Origin: Saprospiraceae bacterium
GTDB taxonomy: Bacteria; Bacteroidota; Bacteroidia; Chitinophagales; Saprospiraceae
Reading direction: 5' to 3'
Length of the DNA: 64,000 bases
Assembly (NCBI GenBank): GCA_016714765.1
Contig: JADKCF010000042.1
Coordinates: 43,895-107,894 of the forward strand
Both the position numbers and the translations under genes were made by a program. Each line of letters begins with the position of its first letter. Positions within the stretch are counted from its first letter, which is position 1. Shown here in pieces: positions 46,701 to 54,006 of this stretch. The notes below the pieces were generated by a model. That model was not told the DNA's origin, did not search any database, and saw only the letters and a list, made by a program, of their open reading frames with translations.

Positions 46701-46949
46701 AAGGCCAGTGGAAAGTATAAAAATAAAGAATACGCTATTGCACCATTCGAAATTGAAATAGTTGGCAAACAACTTGTAGAAACCTACGAAGGTATCAAAA
46801 ACCATATTTTCACACCTGGGTGCGAAGACGAAAAATGCCAATGGTGCAACTTTGTTATGCGTAATATGCCTTTAAAAAATATAGTATCAACCGGTAGTGA
46901 TGATGAAGATACTATACAGGAATTCGTCGTATCTGTTTCTGAAATATAA
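43737..46949 (+). pseudogene. UvrD-type helicase fused to a PD-(D/E)XK Fe-S nuclease, in-frame TAA
   Basis: One 1070-residue frame is split by TAA at 44778-44780. Helicase motifs are Walker A VAGPGTGKTQLL (residues 37-48), YILVDEYQDTNGSQNELL, FIVGDDDQSIFRFQGA and, after the stop, TAYGSKGLEFEHVFMIRC and RRLFYVAMTRAKEYLY. The stop interrupts the NYR-S-SQKIL motif (motif IV). The C-terminal 280 residues form a RecB-like nuclease: GFGSAIHYALEHFF, ISGKLDRINFF, TVTDYKTGRYD. They also have cysteines in YLKCKLTF and GCEDEKCQWCNF, as in the AddB/AdnB Fe-S nucleases. TCA or CAA to TAA is the simplest cause. A terminator follows. Confidence 0.88.
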
Positions 46950-46965
46950 TTTTACCTTAAGCTTC

Positions 46966-47006
46966 AAAGACAAAGGCAATGAAAATTCATCGCCTTTGTC
47001 TTTTTT
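46966..47006. terminator. Rho-independent terminator, likely shared by convergent genes
   Basis: A perfect 12 bp stem (AAAGACAAAGGC at 46966-46977 with GCCTTTGTCTTT at 46992-47003) encloses a 14-base loop. It is followed by further T residues (to 47006). It lies between the helicase gene (plus) and the DsrE-like gene (minus). The T-tract fits plus-strand termination; the minus strand is less clearly served. Confidence 0.8.
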
Positions 47007-47024
47007 ACCAAGTCTGAAAAACCT

Positions 47025-47504
47025 TTATATAAACAGCATATGGGTACCCACTCCTGATCCTTGCTTATAAAAATCCCCTACTGTCAATACACCATCCAGT
47101 TCTTCTATAAGATCTTCTTTTTTGTAGTGAAACATGTCCATTGCTAGCTTACAAGCCCATAATTTTACACCTGATGCTGAAAGTATTTCGATAAATTCTC
47201 TTACGTCAGGCATATCTATTTTTTCCATTTCTTTTTTCATCATAGATGTTGCCAATGCTTCCATACCAGGCAGTCCGCCCAACATAGTAGGCATGTGCAT
47301 GGCCGGATTACCTACCGTAGCGATGTGCAGGTGATCGAGTTTTTTATTATGTACGGCTTCCAGGCCAAAGAAAGTAAAAAAGATTTCTGCTTCTATGCCT
47401 TCCATCCTGGCACCATTGGCCAATACGAAACACGCATATACATTCTCTAGTGTAGCTTTTGATAAGATGATCATCATTTTTTTGATCGTGCCATTATCTT
47501 CCAT
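47025..47504 (-). CDS. DsrE/DsrF/DrsH-like sulfur-relay protein
   Basis: The 159-residue protein starts with a DsrE-like Rossmann fold (KKMMIILSKATLENVYACFV, EAEIFFTFFGL). It has a conserved Cys in GVKLWACKLAMDMF, the position that carries sulfane sulfur in DsrE2-type proteins. It is the last gene of the SQR / DsrC-like / DsrE-like operon, ending just before the terminator. It may receive sulfur from SQR and hand it on; this is inference from the operon. Confidence 0.8.
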   Translation of the reverse strand: MEDNGTIKKMMIILSKATLENVYACFVLANGARMEGIEAEIFFTFFGLEAVHNKKLDHLHIATVGNPAMHMPTMLGGLPGMEALATSMMKKEMEKIDMPDVREFIEILSASGVKLWACKLAMDMFHYKKEDLIEELDGVLTVGDFYKQGSGVGTHMLFI

Positions 47505-47531
47505 TATTTTATTTTTTATAAGTGATTAAAA

Positions 47532-47840
47532 TTAAATACAACTTACCTTTTTGGGAATACCGGCAATCTTAGTAGCTGTTTTGAGTGGTGCCATCGGAAA
47601 CAACTGATAAAATTCCTTGATGTCCACTACACCACTTTTACCTATTTTGCGGATGCTTAGAGGTACTTCATTTTTATATTCAGTCTGGATATAGTCCAAT
47701 ACCTCCCAGTGACGCGAAGTAAGTGTTATACTGTTTTCTGCTGCAATAGCGTCTGCAATCGTTTTGTCCCACTGTGTAAAATCCGTCATAAAACCTTCTT
47801 CAGTCACAGAGATGGTTTTTCCTGCAATCATTTTGTCCAT
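47532..47840 (-). CDS. DsrC/TusE-family sulfur-transfer protein
   Basis: The 102-residue protein has the TusE/DsrC layout (FTQWDKTIADAIAAENSITLT, RHWEVLDYIQTEYK) and ends TKIAGIPKKVSCI, so the penultimate cysteine (Cys101) that carries sulfur is present. The second cysteine of true DsrC, about ten residues earlier, is absent (TATKIAGIP), so it is TusE-like. TusE usually works in tRNA thiolation, but here the neighbours are SQR and a DsrE-like protein, not other Tus genes. It lies between them with 27 bp on each side. Confidence 0.85.
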   Translation of the reverse strand: MDKMIAGKTISVTEEGFMTDFTQWDKTIADAIAAENSITLTSRHWEVLDYIQTEYKNEVPLSIRKIGKSGVVDIKEFYQLFPMAPLKTATKIAGIPKKVSCI

Positions 47841-47866
47841 TTGATTTATTTTTATTTTTGATTTAA

Positions 47867-49102
47867 TTAATTATAATTTTTACCTGCCACATTCATACGG
47901 GCACTCACGAATGGTATCGGACGAGCTTTCAGTAGCATATTCCAATACACCCACTTGAATGCCAATTTACCCCAATGATTAAATCTCGATTCTTTCAGCA
48001 GTCTTAGTGGTCCTACACCTGCAATAGGAAACGTTCCTGTCACTGGTTCGTGGTCATAATTGAAGTCTATGAGGAGGGCTTTGCCACCGCCAGTCTCTAT
48101 AAAACAATTGGCATGACCATCAAACTCTCCCTCCATTTTTTGACCCTTGATATAACTAAGTATATTCTCAGTCAATATTTCTGCTTCAAAGTGTACAACT
48201 GACCCTGCTTTGGAAGTGGGTACATTGGTTGCATCACCAATTACAAAGATGTCAGGATATTTCTTTGATTGCAATGTGGTCTTATCTGTAGGAATAAAAT
48301 TTAATTCGTCTCCGAGACCGGAGCGTTCGATCAGCATACTTCCTTTATTGGTCGGTACAGTCACCAGAATATCGAATGGTACTGCCTTACCACCATAATC
48401 GTTGATGGTTTTATGCTCATTGTCCACTGACTCTATGGCAAAATCACTCTCGATAGTGATATTTTTTTCTTTTAAAAGGTACTCCAGAGTGGCCGTAGCC
48501 TTAGGCTTTGTAAATGCTCCGCTGAGTGGTGTGACATAGGTGATGTCAACTTTGTCTCTCATTCCTTTATCCTTAAAGAAACTATCTGCCTGAAATGCAA
48601 ATTCCAGTGGCGCTACAGGGCATTTGATAGGCATTTCTGTGATGTGAACCACCATTTTGCCGCCCGGCCATGTTTTGAGCTTATCTCTCAATGCTTTGGC
48701 TCCTTCAAATGTATAAAAAGTAAAGACACTTTTGCCCCACTCACTTCCCCCCATGCCTTCGGTCTCCTCAGGTGCTATTTCTGACCCTGTGGCAATGATA
48801 AGAATGTCATATATCAAGGTATTGCCATTAGCCAAAATGACTTGTCGGTCATCAGGCATGATTTTCTCAAACTTAATATTTACAAAATCCACTCCTTTGG
48901 GAATAAACTCTGAAATAGGCTTGACGATATCTTCAGGTTTGTACTGATCGAACGGAAGAAACAAAAATCCGGGTTGATAATAATGTTCTTTTCGTTCGTC
49001 CACTATAGATAAACTCCATTCTTTTCTATCCAGTTCTTTACCTAAATGCTGGGCCATCATTGTACCTCCAGTACCAGCCCCAATAATTACTATTCGTTTC
49101 AT
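47867..49102 (-). CDS. Sulfide:quinone oxidoreductase-like flavoprotein
   Basis: The ATG at 49100-49102 (MKRIVIIGAGTGGTMMAQ) gives 411 residues with an N-terminal FAD-binding Rossmann motif. The ATG(A/S)-like dinucleotide segment ILIIATGSEIAPEE is present. Two cysteines are placed as in SQR: Cys161 in MPIKCPVAPLEF and Cys333 in HANCFIETGGGK. The C-terminus has the membrane-facing helices RFNHWGKLAFKWVYWNML. SQR oxidises sulfide to polysulfide and reduces quinone. The downstream TusE-like and DsrE-like genes suggest that product sulfur is passed on to carrier proteins. Confidence 0.88.
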   Translation of the reverse strand: MKRIVIIGAGTGGTMMAQHLGKELDRKEWSLSIVDERKEHYYQPGFLFLPFDQYKPEDIVKPISEFIPKGVDFVNIKFEKIMPDDRQVILANGNTLIYDILIIATGSEIAPEETEGMGGSEWGKSVFTFYTFEGAKALRDKLKTWPGGKMVVHITEMPIKCPVAPLEFAFQADSFFKDKGMRDKVDITYVTPLSGAFTKPKATATLEYLLKEKNITIESDFAIESVDNEHKTINDYGGKAVPFDILVTVPTNKGSMLIERSGLGDELNFIPTDKTTLQSKKYPDIFVIGDATNVPTSKAGSVVHFEAEILTENILSYIKGQKMEGEFDGHANCFIETGGGKALLIDFNYDHEPVTGTFPIAGVGPLRLLKESRFNHWGKLAFKWVYWNMLLKARPIPFVSARMNVAGKNYN

Positions 49103-49120
49103 TATCAATGATTTTCATAA

Positions 49121-49128
49121 CAAATTTA
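49121..49128 (-). promoter_or_regulatory. -7 box upstream of the SQR operon
   Basis: The minus-strand octamer TAAATTTG lies 18 bp before the ATG at 49102 and matches TAnnTTTG. The -33 element is only partial. Confidence 0.35.
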
Positions 49129-49183
49129 AGGTGAACCCGAAAAATCTAAAGTGACCATTGTTACATAATACCATGATCTTTGT

Positions 49184-49191
49184 TAGTTTTG
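49184..49191 (+). promoter_or_regulatory. -7 box upstream of the coiled-coil gene
   Basis: TAGTTTTG matches TAnnTTTG and lies 38 bp before the ATG at 49230, facing the SQR promoter. Tentative. Confidence 0.3.
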
Positions 49192-49229
49192 TGACCAATA
49201 TCATCTATATTCAATTTTTCGGTCATATT

Positions 49230-50159
49230 ATGGAGCTGGATGTATCAATAAAACAGGTAAAAGATAAACTCGCAGCAGTAAAGAAGGCTGAAGACAGATT
49301 AGCTGTACTCCATCATATTATAGAGGATTGTGAGATAGAGTTGGCCATAAGGCGATCTAAAATGGATGCAGAGTATCGAGATGTGAAAAAGCTTGAACAA
49401 ATGTCTACAGCATCCCTTTATCATAAAATTTTGGGTGATATAGGTACTACCATCGAAAAAGAAAAACAAGAATACCTACTTTCTGTATTGCAATTTGATG
49501 ATGTGGCCAATAAAATTTCCATTCTGGAATATGAAAAAAAAATTCTTCAGGCTAAGGTTCATAAAAAAAATGACCTTAAAGAAGAATTAGACCGATTGAT
49601 TCAGCAAAAATCTTTACAAATTTCCACAGAAAAAAATCATCTTTTATATGATGCCATCAAAGGCATGGATGATAAAATAGATGTAATCAAAAACCTTAAA
49701 AAAGACATTGTAGAAGCAGATGTTTTAGCACAAAAGCTAACATCTTATCTGCAGGATATATATAAAGGGCTAAGTGAAATAGATCCCTGGTATGACTGGA
49801 GTGCTAACCAGCAATTTACGAGTTATTCCAGACTACAATATGCTAAAGGTGCCAGACAGATTGTATCCAATATTGACCGGTTGGCACAGCAACTCAATAC
49901 CGAACTCTCAGATATCAGTAAAGAACTTAATATCCGCTATGACCTGAGCCCTTTTGAAGATTTTGTTCAGAGCATATATAAAGCAGCTATAGATGGGTGG
50001 CAAAGCAGCAGATATCTGGAAAAAGCAAAATCCTGTATCAAAGAATATCAGAACATCACTATCCGTATGAGGACCAAACTTATGGATATGGACCTCGAGG
50101 CAGACAGACAAATACAAATCATAGAATCTGAAAAAAGACTGTACATCGAAAGTATTTAA
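49230..50159 (+). CDS. Coiled-coil protein of unknown function
   Basis: The ATG at 49230 (MELDVSIKQVKDKLAAVKKA) gives 309 residues, nearly all helical with Glu/Lys-rich heptads over about 1-190. There is no signal peptide or membrane segment, so it should be cytoplasmic. A short aromatic patch (about 180-215, DIYKGLSEIDPWYDWSANQQ) breaks the coiled coil before the more helical C-terminus. I do not recognise a family. It lies 21 bp upstream of the glycerate kinase gene in the same direction. Confidence 0.6.
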   Translation: MELDVSIKQVKDKLAAVKKAEDRLAVLHHIIEDCEIELAIRRSKMDAEYRDVKKLEQMSTASLYHKILGDIGTTIEKEKQEYLLSVLQFDDVANKISILEYEKKILQAKVHKKNDLKEELDRLIQQKSLQISTEKNHLLYDAIKGMDDKIDVIKNLKKDIVEADVLAQKLTSYLQDIYKGLSEIDPWYDWSANQQFTSYSRLQYAKGARQIVSNIDRLAQQLNTELSDISKELNIRYDLSPFEDFVQSIYKAAIDGWQSSRYLEKAKSCIKEYQNITIRMRTKLMDMDLEADRQIQIIESEKRLYIESI

Positions 50160-50180
50160 CTACTATACAAATCAGAAAAA

Positions 50181-51329
50181 ATGTCTGTCAGCATACTCAT
50201 CGCCTGTGACAAATTCAAAGGAACTCTTTCAGCAATAGATGCTTGTCAAGCTATTAAGAAGGGGATACATCATGTCTCTGACAATCTGATGTGTGATGTA
50301 CACGCTATGGCAGACGGTGGCGAAGGCTCACTCTCTTCGCTCAGACTGCATATACCAATGCAATCGGTACAGATCACAGTCAGTGATCCATTGGGCCGAC
50401 CTGTACAAGCTGAATATGGATATTGCGATCATACTGCATATATAGAAACTGCTGCTGCTTGTGGCTTGCAACACCTTAATCATCATGAAAGAAATCCTCT
50501 CAATACATCTACTTACGGAGTAGGTCTTATGATTATGGATGCCATTCAGAGAGGTTGTCAAACCATACATCTCTTTGTGGGTGGCAGCGCTACTCATGAC
50601 GGCGGAGCAGGTATGGCATCAGCGTGTGGATTTAGATTTACAGGCAAAAACAAGAAAATTTTACCTGTCAAGGGAAGTAATCTGCAAGAAATAACTGGCG
50701 TAATACCATCACCACATTTTCATTTATTGCATCAGATATCCTTCTTTGTATGGGCCGATGTCAGGGTGCCTATCTGCGGACCCAATGGCGCAGCTTCACT
50801 GTTTGCTAGACAAAAAGGTGCAAACCCACCTGCTGTAACAAGGCTTGATGGTGGGCTGAAACACCTGAGCCAATTTTACAGCCAGTTTTTAAACAAAAAG
50901 AATCATACAGAACAAGAACTTATCTCAGATGGTGGGGCTGCAGGAGGATTGGCAGCCGGTTGTGCAGCTTTTTTGGGTGGCCGCATGGGTTCGGGTTTTC
51001 AGTTTATTTCTGAAACAACCGGCTTGAACACAAAAATACTGGCCGCTGATTATGTCATCAGTGGCGAAGGAAGTATCGATAATCAAAGCGTCAGGGGAAA
51101 AGTAATCTCCGGCATTGCTGAAGTTTGCAAGACTTTTCACAAACCGCTCATTCTTGCATGTGGCAAAAGCAATATATCCACAAAAAACCTGGCTATGCTA
51201 AACCCGTTGATGATGTATACCATGGTGTCTGAAGATATACCTCTAAAGACATCTTTTGCTCATGCAAGTCAGATTTTGGAAGATATTGGAATAAAAATAG
51301 GGTTGTTTATTTCAGATCACCATAAGTAG
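50181..51329 (+). CDS. Glycerate kinase (GlxK/GarK type)
   Basis: The 382-residue enzyme phosphorylates D-glycerate, usually to 2-phosphoglycerate. It starts with the family signature SILIACDKFKGTLSAIDA and shows ADGGEGSL, GLMIMDAIQRGCQTIHLFVG, VGGSATHDGGAGMASACGF, and GRMGSGFQFISETTGLNTKI. The length is normal (about 375-385). Whether the product is 2- or 3-phosphoglycerate cannot be read from sequence. It ends 1 bp from the convergent NdpA gene. Confidence 0.9.
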   Translation: MSVSILIACDKFKGTLSAIDACQAIKKGIHHVSDNLMCDVHAMADGGEGSLSSLRLHIPMQSVQITVSDPLGRPVQAEYGYCDHTAYIETAAACGLQHLNHHERNPLNTSTYGVGLMIMDAIQRGCQTIHLFVGGSATHDGGAGMASACGFRFTGKNKKILPVKGSNLQEITGVIPSPHFHLLHQISFFVWADVRVPICGPNGAASLFARQKGANPPAVTRLDGGLKHLSQFYSQFLNKKNHTEQELISDGGAAGGLAAGCAAFLGGRMGSGFQFISETTGLNTKILAADYVISGEGSIDNQSVRGKVISGIAEVCKTFHKPLILACGKSNISTKNLAMLNPLMMYTMVSEDIPLKTSFAHASQILEDIGIKIGLFISDHHK

Positions 51330-51330
51330 A

Positions 51331-52377
51331 TCAGCTTTCATCATCATAATAGAGTATATAATATTTTCTTCCATCATCATCTGTGCCTTTCATAATTCTA
51401 TTTTTATCCCCGTGCACATATATGTGAAAATTTTTATCCAGTTTTATAATACTTTTAAATACCCTGGATTGCTTTTTTACAGCATAGTCTGATATGTCAA
51501 AAGCATCAGCCAGAAGTGCCGACCGGGAAGTCTCGTATTCCTGCTTATAATCCTGAAATGCTTCTATCACCTTGTCGTCTTTAAAGACACGGGTTTCGTA
51601 TTCTGCAGCTTCAAATTTTTCATTGTGTTTAAAATACTCAAAAGATCGGGTCATCACACCAGCTTCGTCTGCTTTGTCAGTATCAAACTCTTTGGCCATC
51701 CGGTCTTTGATAAAATGTTTGGTAGCCTGAATATAATTTTTGGTCTGATGATAATCGTCTGCACGAGCATTGATCATAAGGAATTCTTCTCTCCAGTATT
51801 GTGCTTCCTTATACCTGTTGCTATGGTCAATGTTACATATTTTAAATCCATCTTCGCGTTCCGTATTGAAAATAAGACAGCCTTTGTCCAGCTTGCCGAT
51901 ATTGGTACCTGTATCTTTGCTAAGATGAAATACCTGGTCTTCCTTTTCTAACTTCAAAAACAGATCTTTATTTTCGGACTTAAAAATGCCTACTGCATCT
52001 ACCAGCTCATCATCTACCAGTACATTGCTGAAGTACGAAATGTAAAGTTCACCGGATTTTATATTGGGGTGTTTGGACTTTTCGTATAGATGTCTGGCTA
52101 TTTTTACCGATTGCTCATGCAGGCTGGATGGATCATCAAAGATGTTAGCTACAAAATTAAAAACAGGATTGAGCTCGACTTCTCCTGTCGAAAAAGTAAA
52201 ATTGAAAAATTCAGGCTCAGAAAAGTGGCTCAAAAAATATTTAAACAAAACGTCATAAAGCGCTTCGTCTTCGATGGTAAGTAATGATGGCGAATACGTG
52301 ATATCTTCCCCTTCGCTGTGGTTGCCTATGAAATGCGCTGTGACTCCATCGAGTGTAGCTTCTGTATAATTGATCAT
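51331..52377 (-). CDS. Nucleoid-associated protein NdpA/YejK family
   Basis: The 348-residue protein matches the Bacteroidota nucleoid-associated NdpA form. It has the N-terminal domain with YFLSHFSEPEFFNFTF, the ARHLYEKSKHPNIKSGELYI strand, an EREDGFKICNIDHSNRYKEA segment, and the C-terminal RVFKSIIKLDKNFHIYVHGD repeat. These proteins are thought to bind DNA. It is convergent with glycerate kinase, leaving almost no intergenic space. The same-strand orphan at 52481-53836 lies upstream. Confidence 0.85.
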   Translation of the reverse strand: MINYTEATLDGVTAHFIGNHSEGEDITYSPSLLTIEDEALYDVLFKYFLSHFSEPEFFNFTFSTGEVELNPVFNFVANIFDDPSSLHEQSVKIARHLYEKSKHPNIKSGELYISYFSNVLVDDELVDAVGIFKSENKDLFLKLEKEDQVFHLSKDTGTNIGKLDKGCLIFNTEREDGFKICNIDHSNRYKEAQYWREEFLMINARADDYHQTKNYIQATKHFIKDRMAKEFDTDKADEAGVMTRSFEYFKHNEKFEAAEYETRVFKDDKVIEAFQDYKQEYETSRSALLADAFDISDYAVKKQSRVFKSIIKLDKNFHIYVHGDKNRIMKGTDDDGRKYYILYYDDES

Positions 52378-52405
52378 AGATGAATTAAATGATTTGTCTG
52401 AATGA

Positions 52406-52413
52406 CAAAGGTA
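52406..52413 (-). promoter_or_regulatory. -7 box upstream of the NdpA gene
   Basis: The minus-strand octamer TACCTTTG lies 28 bp before the ATG at 52377. It matches TAnnTTTG; the -33 site is not clear. Confidence 0.3.
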
Positions 52414-52480
52414 GTAAGTATTTGTGTAATGTCGCGGACCAAATTTTATACACTTTTCTATAAACTCTTACATTAAGACA

Positions 52481-53836
52481 TCAGCCTTCTACCTGGCGAA
52501 GTAACCAGTCTTTGTCCGGCAATACTTTTTCGTTGCGTATGCTGGCTGCCAGCTTGGTTTTGGCAGCTTTGTCATATGGATTTAGTTTCATGAGCTTACG
52601 GGTGTATCGGACGATTTTAGAATAATTGGTTTTATGATATCCAATGATTTTCTTTCGGGTAAGATATACTTGCATGGCATCGAGGTGCGAATCCAGCACT
52701 CTTTCAGACTTGGTCTCAAAGTAGATTTTCAGCATGAGTGTTTTTGCAAATAAATTAGAAAGGTGGTCGTCAAACTCGATATCTTTGAGTGCATCCAAGG
52801 CTTGTTCATACTGCTGTTTTGCATAGAAAATATTGGCCATATTAAACTTAAATGCGTTTTGTTTTTCTTCTATACGCAGATATTGTATGTTATTTAAACT
52901 GATCTGCGATGCTTCATCATATTTTCCTAATCTGATAGCGATGGTACAGATGTTTCGATACGTGTTTTTTGACAAAAACCCATTTATCAGCAAATACTTT
53001 CTGTCTAATGCTGTATTGTAATAATCCAACAGTTTTTTACTGAAATCTTTATCACCAGAATTGTGCTTGCGGATGCAATAGTTGATAGCCTGAAAATATA
53101 ACGTTTTAAGCTCTTCGGACGGAAAGTGATTCAAATTGCCCTCAAGAACTTCACTGAACTTATAAAACCATGACATGTCTTCCGGTTCATAAATCATTTT
53201 GATGGCAAAATAATATAAAGAAATGCAGGGATAATCCAGATATTGCTGGTTGTGAATATATGACTCAAGATAATCCAAAAATGTGGTATTGATTTTTTTT
53301 GAAATAAGGGATGACTGGTGAGCCAGCGATACAGTTTCCATTAGCTTTTTGCTGATCATCGCAATTTCGCTTTGAAAGATTATATCTCCAGCCTCTGCAT
53401 TGGAAAATCTATTTTTCAACTGATCAAACTGCCATCTTTCATAAAGAATCTCTGATGAGTACTGATAATGCTCAGCATTCTGGAAATGACCTTGTGTAAG
53501 CTTCAAAGCTTGGTTAAATTGTTCATTAAACAACTTTTCATTTTCATTGATCCTAAAATGGGACAGCAATGATGTTTGATTAATTGCTGGAGATTGTATA
53601 GCTTTTTTTATGATGATATATTTTTCAACCATTTTGTAGATATCGCTCATCATAAGTCTTTCAGAAACCACAATTGTACTCTTTTTTCCAACTTTTGGAG
53701 ATGGGTGTGTAAAATTTTTCAGATATTGGACATGTTTTAATGTGCCTCCAAAAAGTTTGGTAGGCAATAGTGATATCAAGACGGCGATATCATCCTTTTC
53801 CAGGGTTGAAATAATATGATCCAATTTTGTTTTCAA
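52481..53836 (-). CDS. Helical-repeat (TPR-like) protein of unknown function
   Basis: The 451-residue protein starts at a TTG (53834-53836); no in-frame ATG exists until residue 63. It is rich in helices with TPR-like features toward the C-terminus (EKQNAFKFNMANIFYAKQQY EQAL region). There is no signal peptide, so it should be cytoplasmic. Tandem helices with aromatic residues, such as YLDYPCISLYYFAIKMIY, suggest a solenoid scaffold. I do not recognise a family. It is transcribed toward NdpA. Confidence 0.55.
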   Translation of the reverse strand: MKTKLDHIISTLEKDDIAVLISLLPTKLFGGTLKHVQYLKNFTHPSPKVGKKSTIVVSERLMMSDIYKMVEKYIIIKKAIQSPAINQTSLLSHFRINENEKLFNEQFNQALKLTQGHFQNAEHYQYSSEILYERWQFDQLKNRFSNAEAGDIIFQSEIAMISKKLMETVSLAHQSSLISKKINTTFLDYLESYIHNQQYLDYPCISLYYFAIKMIYEPEDMSWFYKFSEVLEGNLNHFPSEELKTLYFQAINYCIRKHNSGDKDFSKKLLDYYNTALDRKYLLINGFLSKNTYRNICTIAIRLGKYDEASQISLNNIQYLRIEEKQNAFKFNMANIFYAKQQYEQALDALKDIEFDDHLSNLFAKTLMLKIYFETKSERVLDSHLDAMQVYLTRKKIIGYHKTNYSKIVRYTRKLMKLNPYDKAAKTKLAASIRNEKVLPDKDWLLRQVEG

Positions 53837-54006
53837 AACAAATATTACTACCTTTTTATTACTTAATTTACTGTTTTACAAAACTTTAAAATACATTTTA
53901 TTATCACTTTTTACTACAAATGTAGTATTTTGTAATTTACTTTTATGAAATTTAAAAAGATATTTGCATTGTTATTTTTATTTGACATCAAACATATCCT
54001 TTGACA

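Noticed and set aside
53945..54004. A 19-codon frame (MKFKKIFALLFLFDIKHIL) just before the cohesin-like gene
   Set aside because: It looks like a signal-peptide start, but in AT-rich DNA such short hydrophobic frames are common, and nothing continues it.
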